Positions 7,601 to 15,176 of a stretch of 33,004 nucleotides of DNA are shown piece after piece; position 1 is the stretch's first letter; each line of letters starts with the position of its first letter. The DNA lies in assembly GCF_020400725.1 (NCBI RefSeq), contig NZ_JAINVG010000086.1, positions 1-33,004 of the forward strand. Direction: 5' to 3'. Position numbers and translations under genes: made by a program. The notes under the pieces are model-generated. The model searched no databases. It worked only from the letters and a program-made list of their open reading frames with translations, and was not told the DNA's origin. Origin of the DNA: Streptomyces sp. NK15101. Lineage in GTDB: Bacteria > Actinomycetota > Actinomycetes > Streptomycetales > Streptomycetaceae.

Positions 7601-9485
7601 GCTCGTCCGGCGCGAACGGCGCCTCCGGCCGGTCCGCCCAGTACGCGGTGTCGCAGAAGTAGGGATCCGGCTTGACCGTCCAGCTCACGAGGAAGGATCC
7701 GCCGACGTAGTGCACGGCGTACATCGTCGCGTCCTCCGGCACCGTGAACCGGCAGGAGCCCCGGACGCCGTCCGGATCGACGGCGACCGCCCGGTCGGCC
7801 CCGAACACGGTGAGCACCGGCCAGGTGCAGGTCACCCCGGCGACTCCGGTCACCCCGGGCACCGGCCGGACGGCAGCGTCCTCGGAGCCGGGGGCGGTTT
7901 CGTTCCCGGAGCCGGAGTCGGAGCCGGAGTCCGAGCCGGCTCCGGCTTCGGATCCCGCTCCCGCGCTCGCGCCCGCTTCCGCGGCGAACTCCGCGTACAC
8001 CGACTCCAGCGCGGGCCAGGCGAGTTCCTCGGGGAGGCCGGCCGCGAGCGAGCGGCGCAGGGCGCCCGCCGCGCTCGTCGCGCCGAGGGCGTCGGCGATC
8101 CCGTCGAGCGCCGTCACGGTCGGCCGGTCGAGGAGGGTCTCCAGCTCGGCCACGGACTCCTCGGCGCCCGCCATGCCGCCGCCCCCGACGGTGTCGACGA
8201 GCTTGCCGACCCGGCCTGCCACCTCGTGGGCGATGCCCTCGTTCCCCGGGAGGAGCGTCACGGCCGATCCGGGCTGCCGGCCGCGTGCCGTGAACCGGCT
8301 GGGCAGCAGGTTCGTGTGCACGGTCCCCTCCAGGCGGGGGCCGAACACGGGGTCGGCGGCCAGCGCGGTGAGGTCGCGCCGGGACTTCTCGCCCCAGAAG
8401 CGCATCCGTACGGCCGGGCCCGGGTCGGCGACCGCGACCCCGGCCGCCAGGCAGGCGTCGAGGACGTCCGCGTCGAAGCCCTGGTAGTGGTGGCGGGTGG
8501 TGTGCAGCGTCACCGGCGCGCCCTCGGCCCGCAGGCGGGGCCCCAGGCGGCCGATGAGGTCGAGGAGTTCCGCCGGCAGCGGCTGGCGTCCGACCCCGCC
8601 GCCGGGCTGCAGGGCGTACTGGTACATGCGGACGAAGGTGCCGAGCCATTGGTGGAGTCCGCCCTCCGGCACGATCCGCCCGGCCTCCATCGCCCCGGCC
8701 GCGCCGCAGCCGATCAGCATCCGCAGCCACGCGCCGCCGTCGGTGACCCCGTCGGGGAAGACCTCCAGCAGGCCGGCCGCGATCGCGTCCGTCGGCGGAT
8801 GGGCCGTCAGGACCGGCTCGGCCGCCGCCAGCAGGGCGTCCGGGACGGCCTTCTTCCGGGTGACCGAGAGGATCGTGCCCGCGATCCGGGCGACCTCCGC
8901 GTCCCCGAGTCCGGCAGTCTTGGCGGAGGCCCGGACCCGGCGCACCAGATCCGCCGGCAGGTCCGCCGGCGAGGCCGCCCAGGCGGTCAGGAACGCCTCC
9001 AGGGCGGTGTGCGCCGCCGCGGGCTCCAGCGTCTCGGCGAGGAACCGCTGGTGGGCCCCGAACTCCTTGGCGGGCATGGCGCCGCCCTTGGCGAACAGCA
9101 GCCCGTTGGCCCGGCGGTAGGCGGGGTCCACCGGCAGCCCGTGCCGGGTCTCGGCCGCGCGCGCGGCGGCGTAGGCCCGGCCGCCCGGCCTGCTCCCGTA
9201 CCCGATCAACCGGTGCCCCACGGTGTCCCAGAACCACGGCAGGTGCGCCGGCGGCAGCTGTCGCGCCCGCCGCGCCATGGCGTCGACGACGGCGCCGGGC
9301 TTCCTCCAGGAGCGGTTGACCTCGGCCCCCATGTCCCGGACCAGCCCGCGCGCGAGTTCGACCGCGTCCGGGTCGTGGACGGCGACCCAGTCGACGTAGG
9401 TGGTCGAGACGTGCGTACCGGTGGTGGGCAGCAGGGCATCCAGCGAGGCGATCATGCCCTGGATCGTCGCATGCCCCGCTGACAC
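4626..9485 (-). CDS. Very large cytosolic protein, family not recognised
   Basis: 1619 residues from a GTG at 9485; an ATG at 9455 (residue 11) is an equally plausible start. No signal peptide, transmembrane helix, Walker motif or enzyme signature was recognised. The N-terminal ~500 residues are helical. A low-complexity linker of Ser, Gly, Asp and Ala lies at about residues 500-535. It is followed by a beta-rich region with many Trp, Tyr and Gly, which resembles repeated ligand-binding or propeller-like strands (about 545-860). Long Arg/Ala/Leu-rich helical regions run to the end. Large proteins of this size occur in streptomycete genomes, but I cannot name this one. The stop codon lies in the CTAG at the IS701 and IS5 junction, so the protein may have lost its true C-terminus. 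It is divergent from the LacI-type gene at 9653. Confidence 0.75.
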   Translation of the reverse strand: MSAGHATIQGMIASLDALLPTTGTHVSTTYVDWVAVHDPDAVELARGLVRDMGAEVNRSWRKPGAVVDAMARRARQLPPAHLPWFWDTVGHRLIGYGSRPGGRAYAAARAAETRHGLPVDPAYRRANGLLFAKGGAMPAKEFGAHQRFLAETLEPAAAHTALEAFLTAWAASPADLPADLVRRVRASAKTAGLGDAEVARIAGTILSVTRKKAVPDALLAAAEPVLTAHPPTDAIAAGLLEVFPDGVTDGGAWLRMLIGCGAAGAMEAGRIVPEGGLHQWLGTFVRMYQYALQPGGGVGRQPLPAELLDLIGRLGPRLRAEGAPVTLHTTRHHYQGFDADVLDACLAAGVAVADPGPAVRMRFWGEKSRRDLTALAADPVFGPRLEGTVHTNLLPSRFTARGRQPGSAVTLLPGNEGIAHEVAGRVGKLVDTVGGGGMAGAEESVAELETLLDRPTVTALDGIADALGATSAAGALRRSLAAGLPEELAWPALESVYAEFAAEAGASAGAGSEAGAGSDSGSDSGSGNETAPGSEDAAVRPVPGVTGVAGVTCTWPVLTVFGADRAVAVDPDGVRGSCRFTVPEDATMYAVHYVGGSFLVSWTVKPDPYFCDTAYWADRPEAPFAPDEQSGLVPYGGKLDGAYGFQFETADGGGRHGGLRALRPGGTEGIDGNELQLGDGSRIWTNGVYDRRPWELVDPVTGEPRGGADVPDFPGRPASADPATEPSEADMALSSEALHLAPLPDGLTGSPLGSRDGLVGTRILFRTPHRDPAPDHYLVQSIDGRAARFAIDRQGQKPWALWAPPEGAVEDVVLAEAETRTGVRAYAADGVLLWELDGHRSPRHPRVKPARRVTPSGGVALPPAFWYLLRTRDAAGSRALRSVSRETADTLLTAASDSTAALREAVARELPDVTDPVLVEAVVAVAERAALVEERRRALHRRVVLLSEAPPVRLRRSAPDTELVPALCGLVDTGEHDPWRRTPDVALPATLTALAADGACLAGTIAEEVRRLSPPAPPHDWSQLLGTIDAVAWRAAVAPTPDAERAALLALLDAWADQPFARAGSRWWVGSVSIPALLSTLREGGTAVASAGVRGGGTEHWFVAPVAEDPHADPVPGVATRVRHVRVERDDAERLRALVAAVDAHGPLVVPESAAARFAELTGVRRPVARLVVAGLVGRSGREEQRALVRKAPYKATALTAESYERLLARLGGAGRRAVLAAALPDDPAELWRPGGIEAAVERMAGVWRELLGAQPAVHDETADALEADLGLAEVWARRLAGGYEAAGDGTVPAIGWELAAVPHSMAVEVRAVPPAGPELPYRTPVGLALTEIASALVWAWTDRPVGDPALAGAQALYERLRAELDRPELLLGLSGGRVEDRSARIAERFGPRTLPVAGHTEDRPDPVTAYDSGPLVVCTAGGAAFLRPAAVTDPATWRELRGITELVQELDRVAPLLAGGGLDRMARRAGSGAVPAGAYEADPRRSCPELVARVTAKLGVGADAAALYLQLATLAAPTDRNVRRWNGWSTKRHAEARAELLATGAVLEAKRARAGRTLFLPGDWTELKAPHLPLETVKLTSHLVRPLWADRIRSPFLRVLPTAPLHEMFEEAWERISG

Positions 9486-9531
9486 CGCCCCGTGCGGCGG
9501 GTGTTCGCCGGCCGCACGTCCCGCACAGGAC

Positions 9532-9547
9532 TTGGGAGCGCTCTCAA
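9532..9547. promoter_or_regulatory. LacI/CebR-type operator upstream of the repressor gene
   Basis: TTGGGAGCGCTCTCAA is a 16-bp palindrome with one mismatch. It is very close to TGGGAGCGCTCCCA, the known CebR operator of Streptomyces. It lies between the divergent 1619-residue gene and the repressor gene, suggesting autoregulation. Confidence 0.75.
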
Positions 9548-9652
9548 CCAGTGTCGACTACAGATATCCTGGTCCGCGCAGGATCGCGCACCACCCATCG
9601 GACACGCACACCGCACGCCCCGTACAACCGACGCAGCAGAGGAGCGCACGCC

Positions 9653-10678
9653 TTGCCCGAGCAGAGCACGGGGCCCCGCCCCACGCTGGAGGCCGTGGCC
9701 GACCGTGCCGGTGTCTCCCGTGCCACGGCCTCCCGGGTCGTCAACGGGGGCGCGGGCGTGCGCGCTCCGCTGGTGGAGAAGGTGCTCCGGGCCGTCGAGG
9801 AGCTCGGATACGTGCCGAACCACGCGGCCCGCACCCTGGTCACCCGGCGCAACGGCGCCGTGGCCGTGATCATCGCCGAGCCCGAGTTCCGGATCTTCTC
9901 GGACCCGTTCTTCGAGCAGCAGGTGCGCGGGATCAGCCGGGAACTGACCGCCCACGACGCCCAGCTGGTGCTCCTGTGGGTGGAGGGTCCCGGGGACCAC
10001 GAGCGGATCTCGCGCTACCTCGGCGGCGGGCACGTCGACGGCGCGCTGGCGTTCTCGCTGCACAGCGACGACGCCCTGCCGTCCGTGATCGAGCGGGCCC
10101 GGATCCCGGTGGTCTTCGGCGGGCGGCCCGCGCCCGGGACCGACCCGGCCGCGCCCTTCGTCGACTGCGACAACCGCGGTGGCGCCAGGGAGGCGGTGCG
10201 GCATCTGGTGGGTCTCGGGCGGCGGAACATCGCGCACATCTCCGGTCCTCCCGACCAGACGTCCGCGATCGACCGGATCCACGGCTATCGGGACGTCCTC
10301 CTCGACGCCGATCCCGCGCTGCTCCACCGGGGCGACTTCACCGAGGAGAGCGGGGCCCGGGCGATGGCGGAGCTCCTCGACCGGCGGCCCGACGTCGACG
10401 GCGTGTTCGTCGCCAACGACCTGATGGCCTCGGGGGCGTTGCGGACCCTGCGGGAGCGGGGGGTGCGGGTTCCGGAGGACGTGGCGGTGGTCGGCTTCGA
10501 CGACATGGCCTCGGTGGTCGGCAGGACCGTGCCGGCCCTCACCACCGTGCACCAGGACATCGAGGGGATGGGCCGGCTGATGGTGAAACTGCTCATGCGG
10601 CTGCTCGACGGGACCGGGCCCGAGGTCCCGGCCTCCGTCATCACCCCGACCTCGCTGGTCCGCCGCGCCTCCGCCTGA
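9653..10678 (+). CDS. LacI-family repressor of the beta-glucan regulon (CebR-like)
   Basis: 341 residues from TTG at 9653, chosen because AGAGGAG stands about eight bases upstream and because family similarity begins there. The longer frame from 9551 would start beside the operator and has no ribosome site. The DNA-binding domain occupies about residues 9-65: T-L-E-A-V-A-D-R-A-G-V-S-R-A-T-A-S-R-V-V-N and the hinge helix region with Y-V-P-N-H-A-A-R. A periplasmic-binding-protein-like sugar domain follows, ending in VAVVGFDDMA and LTTVHQDIEGMG, both usual for the family. It likely releases its operators on binding an imported oligosaccharide. Three matching palindromes, one upstream of its own gene and two in the GH81/importer intergenic region, define its regulon. 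Confidence 0.9.
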   Translation: MPEQSTGPRPTLEAVADRAGVSRATASRVVNGGAGVRAPLVEKVLRAVEELGYVPNHAARTLVTRRNGAVAVIIAEPEFRIFSDPFFEQQVRGISRELTAHDAQLVLLWVEGPGDHERISRYLGGGHVDGALAFSLHSDDALPSVIERARIPVVFGGRPAPGTDPAAPFVDCDNRGGAREAVRHLVGLGRRNIAHISGPPDQTSAIDRIHGYRDVLLDADPALLHRGDFTEESGARAMAELLDRRPDVDGVFVANDLMASGALRTLRERGVRVPEDVAVVGFDDMASVVGRTVPALTTVHQDIEGMGRLMVKLLMRLLDGTGPEVPASVITPTSLVRRASA

Positions 10679-10712
10679 CGGCGCACGAAAGGCGGCGGCG
10701 CACGAAAGGCGG
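10679..10712 (+). repeat. 17-bp direct tandem repeat
   Basis: CGGCGCACGAAAGGCGG occurs twice head to tail, immediately after the repressor stop codon. The second copy runs into the left arm of the terminator hairpin. Probably a simple local duplication. Confidence 0.85.
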
Positions 10713-10743
10713 TGGGCCCGGGACGTGTCCCCGGGCCCACCGC
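10709..10743. terminator. Bidirectional hairpin terminator between convergent genes
   Basis: GCGGTGGGCCCGGG and its exact complement form a 14-bp stem around the loop ACGTGTC. There is no T-tract, as is common for Streptomyces terminators. It separates the repressor gene from the convergent GH81 gene. Confidence 0.85.
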
Positions 10744-10759
10744 GCTCTCTCCCCGTGGG

Positions 10760-13528
10760 TCAGTCGTACGGGATGACGAGGACGGAGCGGTCCGTGCCCG
10801 TCTGGATCCGCGAGTCGCCGTTCCCGATCGCGCTCCACACCTCCAGCCGGACCGTGCCGCCGCGCAGGTCGCCGAGCGTTCCGGTGGCGGACTTCAGGCC
10901 GCGGGACTGGGCGTACTCCTCCCAGCCGGTGACCGGGTCCGTCGCGAAGTACTGGTACGTCTCCGTCCGGTCGAAGGTGCCGTCGCCGGTGAGGTCGTAG
11001 CTGACGCGGGCCTGCTGGCCGAGTCCGACCGTCGTGCCGGCGTCCACCTGGAGGCGGAAGGCGGTCGAAGCACCGCTCCTGAGCGTTCCGTTGACCCCCC
11101 TGGCCTCGTAGACGAGGGGCAGGTACGGGGTGCCGTCGTGGTTGGCGCCCTGCGCCGAGGCGATGGTGTCGCTGCCCGCCGTGGTTCCGGTGGCCGTGGT
11201 GAGGGTGCCCCCGGTGCGGAGCTGGAAGGTGTTGCCCGTGGTGGGCTCCGGGCCCGGGTCGGAGCCGCCCGTGCCGGTGCCGGTCGCGGTGGAACGGGCG
11301 GGGACGGACAGGGACTTGCCGTCGGAGAAGGTGACCGTGCGGGCGGTCGTGCCGTGGTTGTGGGCCACGTAGGTGCGGGTGGTGCCCTTGGTGAGGACGG
11401 CGGAGGTGGGGATGGATCCGGTGACCGTCGCGTCGGGGGCGCCGAGGGTGTCGAGCGCCGTGAGCCAGTGGTAGGTGTGGGCCTTGGACTCCCCCGCCTC
11501 CGGGGTGTATCCGGCGTTGCCCGCGTCCCACTTGGCCTTGGCGGTACCGGGGTCGGCCAGGGACTGGAACTCCCAGAGGATGTCGCGCCATTCGACGGCG
11601 GGGCCGCCGTTCTCGCGTTCCATCTCGGCGATGTTGCGCCGCACGGCGTCCTTGCGTCCGCCGAGCTGGAGCGAACCGCCGGTCACCGGAAGGACGTTGA
11701 TGCCGTGGATCTCCTCCGGGTTCGCGGTCCACCAGGTGGCGTAGGCGGCGCCGCTGCCCCAGACCATGCCGGCGGTGTCGTGCTGGAAGGCGGCCGGGAA
11801 GACCTGCTGGTCGGCGTCGAACCAGTACTGCGCGATGGCCTCGCCCTCGGTCGTCAGCAGGTAGGTGCCGAGGTCGCGGAGCCGGGTGTCGCCGGTGGCC
11901 GAGCCCCAGAGGACGAGCGCGGCGCTGAGGTTCGTCGACTCCGAGGAGGACTCCTGGTTGTTGCCGGCGGCGAAGCCCTGGTGGCCGCTGGCCCAGCTGT
12001 GTCCGGCGTAGACGTCGAAGCCGCGGAGGAAGGGGAAGGCTCCGTCGGTGCGGCTGGGGTTGGCGGTGTCCCGGACCAGGGTCCCGACCATGGCGCCCCA
12101 CGCGGAGTCGGCGGCCCAGGCGGGGTCGTACTGGGCGACGATCGCGGCCGCGTACACGTAGTAGCCGTAGTGGAAGTGGTGGTCGTTGAGTTCGGTGTCG
12201 CTGCCGTAGGAGGCCGGGTAGCCGGTGAGGGTCTTCCAGGTCCGGTCGTACGAGAACTCGTTGGCGCCGCCGGCCGTGAACCAGTCCTGGAGACGGCCCT
12301 TGATCAGCCCGAGGAGCTTGTCGCGGATCGCACCGTCGCCGATCTGGTCGGCGAGCGGCACCAGTTGGGCGAGCCTGCCGAGCGCCTTGCCGGTCCAGTA
12401 CGTGTCGACGGCGCCGGAGAAGGGGTCGGCGGAGTTCGCGACCTCGTTCAGATGGCCGCGCAGCCGGGCGGGGTCCACGCCGGCGCCCGGAAGTGCGGGC
12501 AGGGTGGCGGCGGCCCGCTGGGCGGTCGTGAAGGAGGCCGACTCGCGGACCTTCATGGTGCCGCGGGGCGAGACGTACGTGTACGGGGTGAGCGGGTCGG
12601 CGGTGTGCAGCCACTGGTGCCGGTAGAGCGCCTGGAGGGTGCCCCGTTCGGTGCCCTCCTTCGCCTCGGTGGTGAGGGTGTAGGCGGCGCGGACGGTGCC
12701 CGCGTCGTAGCTCCAGTTCACCGTGGATCCGGTGACGAAGCTGTACGCGTACTTCCGGTAGGTCGCGAGGGCACCGGTGGAGGGCAGGACGGCGACGGAG
12801 AAGTAGTCCTTGCCGCCGAGGCCGGCGGTGACGGTCGAGCCGGAGACGTTCCAGTCGGTTCCGGTGGGCGCGAAGAGGGCGTAGTGGTGGCCCGCGACGG
12901 TGATGCCGAGGACGTTGCCCTGGTCGGCGAAGACGGCGGGCGGCTCGGCGGTGGTGATCCTGGCGTCGCCGCCGCTGCCCTTGGCGTACACGAAGGGCAG
13001 GCCGTGGCCGATGGTGGTGCGCAGGGTGCGGGCGCCGTCGGACCAGTAGGGGGTGACGGTCCAGTCGGACCAGGCGTCGGCCTTGGTGTCGGGCGAGTTG
13101 AGGCCGGTGAGTCCGAGGGTGAGGTCGCGCTTGTGGGCGAACTCGTACTGGCGTCCGTCGCCGACGATCGCGGGGCTCGTCGGGTAGCCGATCTCCAGGC
13201 CGCCGGCGACGGCCTGGTAGGTGAGCGGGTGGCCGTACATGGGGGTGGAGTACGGGTTGTCGCCGTACCGCTGGAAGGCGAGGGAGGACCACCAGTCGTT
13301 GGTGGGGACCGGCTTTCCCTGGGCGGCGGGGGTGACCTTGGGGGTGACGGGCGCGCCGGTGTTGGTGGTGGGGCCGGACGTGCCGGCGGGGGGGGTGCCG
13401 GAGTACCTCCCGGCCCCCGCCGGGACGGTGGCCGCCGCGGCGGGACCGGCGGCGGGGCCGAGTCCCAGGGCGGTGAGGGCGGAGACCAGGACCAGCGCTG
13501 CGGCCGGCCTGCTGCGGGGGGATGGCAT
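10760..13528 (-). CDS. Secreted GH81 endo-beta-1,3-glucanase with C-terminal carbohydrate-binding module
   Basis: 922 residues. A Sec signal peptide (about 1-33, ending A-A-A-A) is followed by the GH81 catalytic region. Family landmarks are TNDWWSSLAF near residue 77, DHHFHYGYYVYAAA beginning at Asp449, and the NNQESSSESTN catalytic segment with Glu526 and Glu530. GH81 enzymes cut beta-1,3-glucans such as laminarin, curdlan and fungal wall glucan with inversion. After a Gly/Pro/Thr linker near residue 770, the last ~140 residues form a beta-sandwich-like module. It is probably a beta-1,3-glucan-binding module of the CBM56 kind, though that assignment is less certain. The gene is divergent from the importer operon, with an operator just downstream of its predicted promoter. 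Confidence 0.92.
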   Translation of the reverse strand: MPSPRSRPAAALVLVSALTALGLGPAAGPAAAATVPAGAGRYSGTPPAGTSGPTTNTGAPVTPKVTPAAQGKPVPTNDWWSSLAFQRYGDNPYSTPMYGHPLTYQAVAGGLEIGYPTSPAIVGDGRQYEFAHKRDLTLGLTGLNSPDTKADAWSDWTVTPYWSDGARTLRTTIGHGLPFVYAKGSGGDARITTAEPPAVFADQGNVLGITVAGHHYALFAPTGTDWNVSGSTVTAGLGGKDYFSVAVLPSTGALATYRKYAYSFVTGSTVNWSYDAGTVRAAYTLTTEAKEGTERGTLQALYRHQWLHTADPLTPYTYVSPRGTMKVRESASFTTAQRAAATLPALPGAGVDPARLRGHLNEVANSADPFSGAVDTYWTGKALGRLAQLVPLADQIGDGAIRDKLLGLIKGRLQDWFTAGGANEFSYDRTWKTLTGYPASYGSDTELNDHHFHYGYYVYAAAIVAQYDPAWAADSAWGAMVGTLVRDTANPSRTDGAFPFLRGFDVYAGHSWASGHQGFAAGNNQESSSESTNLSAALVLWGSATGDTRLRDLGTYLLTTEGEAIAQYWFDADQQVFPAAFQHDTAGMVWGSGAAYATWWTANPEEIHGINVLPVTGGSLQLGGRKDAVRRNIAEMERENGGPAVEWRDILWEFQSLADPGTAKAKWDAGNAGYTPEAGESKAHTYHWLTALDTLGAPDATVTGSIPTSAVLTKGTTRTYVAHNHGTTARTVTFSDGKSLSVPARSTATGTGTGGSDPGPEPTTGNTFQLRTGGTLTTATGTTAGSDTIASAQGANHDGTPYLPLVYEARGVNGTLRSGASTAFRLQVDAGTTVGLGQQARVSYDLTGDGTFDRTETYQYFATDPVTGWEEYAQSRGLKSATGTLGDLRGGTVRLEVWSAIGNGDSRIQTGTDRSVLVIPYD

Positions 13529-13580
13529 GGCGGAGCACCTCGTGTCGTCGGGGTGGGTGGGGGGTGTGCGGGGAGGTGGG

Positions 13581-13594
13581 TGAGAGCGCTCTCA
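13581..13594. promoter_or_regulatory. LacI/CebR-type operator of the GH81 gene
   Basis: TGAGAGCGCTCTCA is a perfect 14-bp palindrome. It begins ten bases downstream of the predicted -10 box of the minus-strand promoter, over the likely transcription start, a position suited to repression. Confidence 0.8.
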
Positions 13595-13604
13595 GATCGC
13601 CGGA

Positions 13605-13634
13605 AACGTAAAACCCGCGAAACGACTGTGTCAA
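13605..13634 (-). promoter_or_regulatory. Predicted promoter of the GH81 gene
   Basis: On the minus strand, TTGACA (13634-13629), an 18-base spacer and TACGTT (13610-13605) match a housekeeping-type promoter. The operator follows directly. Confidence 0.6.
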
Positions 13635-13690
13635 TGGATTGAACACAGAAGGGAGTTGGACGCGCCTCCTGTCCGATACGCCTTCGAGCC

Positions 13691-13720
13691 TTGACGGACG
13701 GCCACCTTCACGGGCACGCT
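13691..13720 (+). promoter_or_regulatory. Predicted promoter of the sugar importer operon
   Basis: TTGACG (13691-13696), an 18-base spacer and CACGCT (13715-13720). The -10 box is weak. The spacing to the operator, ten bases downstream, is the same as for the GH81 promoter, which supports the call. Confidence 0.5.
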
Positions 13721-13730
13721 CCCCCCGCAG

Positions 13731-13750
13731 GCTTGAGAGCGCTCTCAAGC
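13731..13750. promoter_or_regulatory. LacI/CebR-type operator of the importer operon
   Basis: GCTTGAGAGCGCTCTCAAGC is a perfect 20-bp palindrome, the longest of the three operators. It lies between the predicted promoter and the lipoprotein gene. Confidence 0.85.
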
Positions 13751-13784
13751 GTTCTCGCTCGTTCCGGAGCCAAGGAGGCTTCCC

Positions 13785-15089
13785 ATGCCCATCGCCCGAG
13801 CCGCCAGGAGAACCGCCGCCCGCCTGGGGGCGGTCGTACTCACCGGGGCCCTGCTCGCCGCCTGCGGAAGTTCGACGGACGGCGCGTCCGCGGACGGCGC
13901 CGGGGGCGGGGTCACGATCACCGTGGACCTGTTCGGCTCGTTCGGATACAAGGAGGCCGGGCTGTACGCCGAGTACGAGAGGCTCCACCCCGGCGTCACC
14001 ATCAAGCAGACGGACACCGAGGACGAGGCCGACTACTGGAAGTCCCTCCAGACCCGGCTCGCCGGCGGGGCCGGCCTCGCCGACGTGCAGGGCATCGAGG
14101 TCGGCCGGATCGCCTCGGTCACCCAGCAGCAGGCCGAGCGCTTCGAGGACCTCGGGAAGTACGGGGCGAAGACGCTCGAGAAGCAGTTCGCACCGGCCAA
14201 GTGGGCCGCCGCCACCGGCAAGGGCGGTGAGATCCTCGGCCTCGGCACGGACGTCGGCCCGGAGGCCCTGTGCTACCGCACGGACCTGTTCGAGCAGGCC
14301 GGGCTGCCGACCGACCGCGAGGAACTGGCGAAGAAGTGGGCCACCTGGGACGGATATCTGGAGCTCGGGAAGCAGTACAAGGCCAAGGCCCCGGGCAAGA
14401 GCGCGTGGATCGACAGCGTCGGCAGCCTCTACTCGATCATGATCGGGCAGGAGAAGGAGCGGTACTACGACGCCTCCGGGAAGCTGATCTGGGAGGACAA
14501 CCCCGCCCTGCGCACCGCCTGGGACCACGCCGTCCAGGCCGCACAGGGCGGCCTGAGCGCCAAGCTCGACCAGTGGTCCCCGCAGTGGAACCAGGCCTTC
14601 GCCGCCGGATCCTTCGCCACGATCCCCTGCCCCGCCTGGATGCTCGGCTACATCAAGGGCCAGGCCGGTGAGGCCGGCAAGGGCAAGTGGGACGTCGCCG
14701 CCCTTCCCGGCGGCGCGGGCAACTGGGGCGGCTCCTACCTGGCCGTGCCCAGGGCCGCGAAGCACAAGAAGGAGGCGTACGAACTGATCAAGTGGCTCAC
14801 CGCGCCCGAGCAGCAGACCCGGCTCTTCGAGAAGCAGGGCAACTTCCCCTCCGCCACCGGCGCGATCGACGAGGTCGCCGGCACGAAGGACGCGTACTTC
14901 TCCGGCGCCCCGACCGGGAAGATCTTCGGAGACGCGGCGAAGGCGGCACCGGTCCAGGTGCTCGGCGTGCACGACCAGAACATCGCGCAGCAGATCACGA
15001 ACGCGCTGAGCGAGGTCGAACGCAAGGGCACCTCGCCCGAGAAGGCCTGGTCGAACGCGAAGAAGGGCGTCGAGAACACCATCGGCTGA
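13785..15089 (+). CDS. ABC transporter sugar-binding lipoprotein (CebE-like)
   Basis: 434 residues. A lipoprotein signal ends in LLAAC with the lipidated Cys at position 27, so the mature protein is anchored outside the membrane. The body is a cluster B (MalE-type) extracellular solute-binding protein, with VTITVDLFGSFGY near the mature start and conserved W-T-A-P-E-Q-Q-like helices late in the sequence (KWLTAPEQQTRLFEKQGNFP). The AAGGAGG ribosome site just before the ATG is strong. It is first in an operon with two permeases and a GH1 beta-glucosidase. With GH81 across the promoter region, the ligand is probably laminaribiose or longer beta-1,3-gluco-oligosaccharides; cellobiose is the main alternative. 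Confidence 0.9.
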   Translation: MPIARAARRTAARLGAVVLTGALLAACGSSTDGASADGAGGGVTITVDLFGSFGYKEAGLYAEYERLHPGVTIKQTDTEDEADYWKSLQTRLAGGAGLADVQGIEVGRIASVTQQQAERFEDLGKYGAKTLEKQFAPAKWAAATGKGGEILGLGTDVGPEALCYRTDLFEQAGLPTDREELAKKWATWDGYLELGKQYKAKAPGKSAWIDSVGSLYSIMIGQEKERYYDASGKLIWEDNPALRTAWDHAVQAAQGGLSAKLDQWSPQWNQAFAAGSFATIPCPAWMLGYIKGQAGEAGKGKWDVAALPGGAGNWGGSYLAVPRAAKHKKEAYELIKWLTAPEQQTRLFEKQGNFPSATGAIDEVAGTKDAYFSGAPTGKIFGDAAKAAPVQVLGVHDQNIAQQITNALSEVERKGTSPEKAWSNAKKGVENTIG

Positions 15090-15176
15090 CGTGGAGCCGC
15101 CGGGCGCCGCGCCCACCCGCCCGCCCGGCGCCGCCCGTACCCCCCTCGCCCCGACCCCTCACCGAAGGGCCGCACC

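Noticed and set aside
4600..9237. Long open frames on both strands opposite or shifted from the 1619-residue gene
   Set aside because: They are rich in Arg, Gly, Pro and Ala with no motif, typical of shadow frames in high-GC DNA. The chosen frame has normal composition, strong third-position G/C bias and a linker.
9555..9570. Possible -10 box (CTACAGATAT area) for the repressor gene
   Set aside because: No convincing -35 element at proper spacing; not enough to call a promoter.
9551..9652. Longer start for the LacI-type repressor at 9551
   Set aside because: It would begin four bases after the operator with no ribosome site; the extra 34 residues are low complexity and precede the conserved DNA-binding domain.
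10641..15116. 1491-codon minus-strand open frame across the GH81 and importer region
   Set aside because: It runs antisense to clear genes and out of frame with GH81, and its composition is unnatural (Arg/His/Pro-rich).
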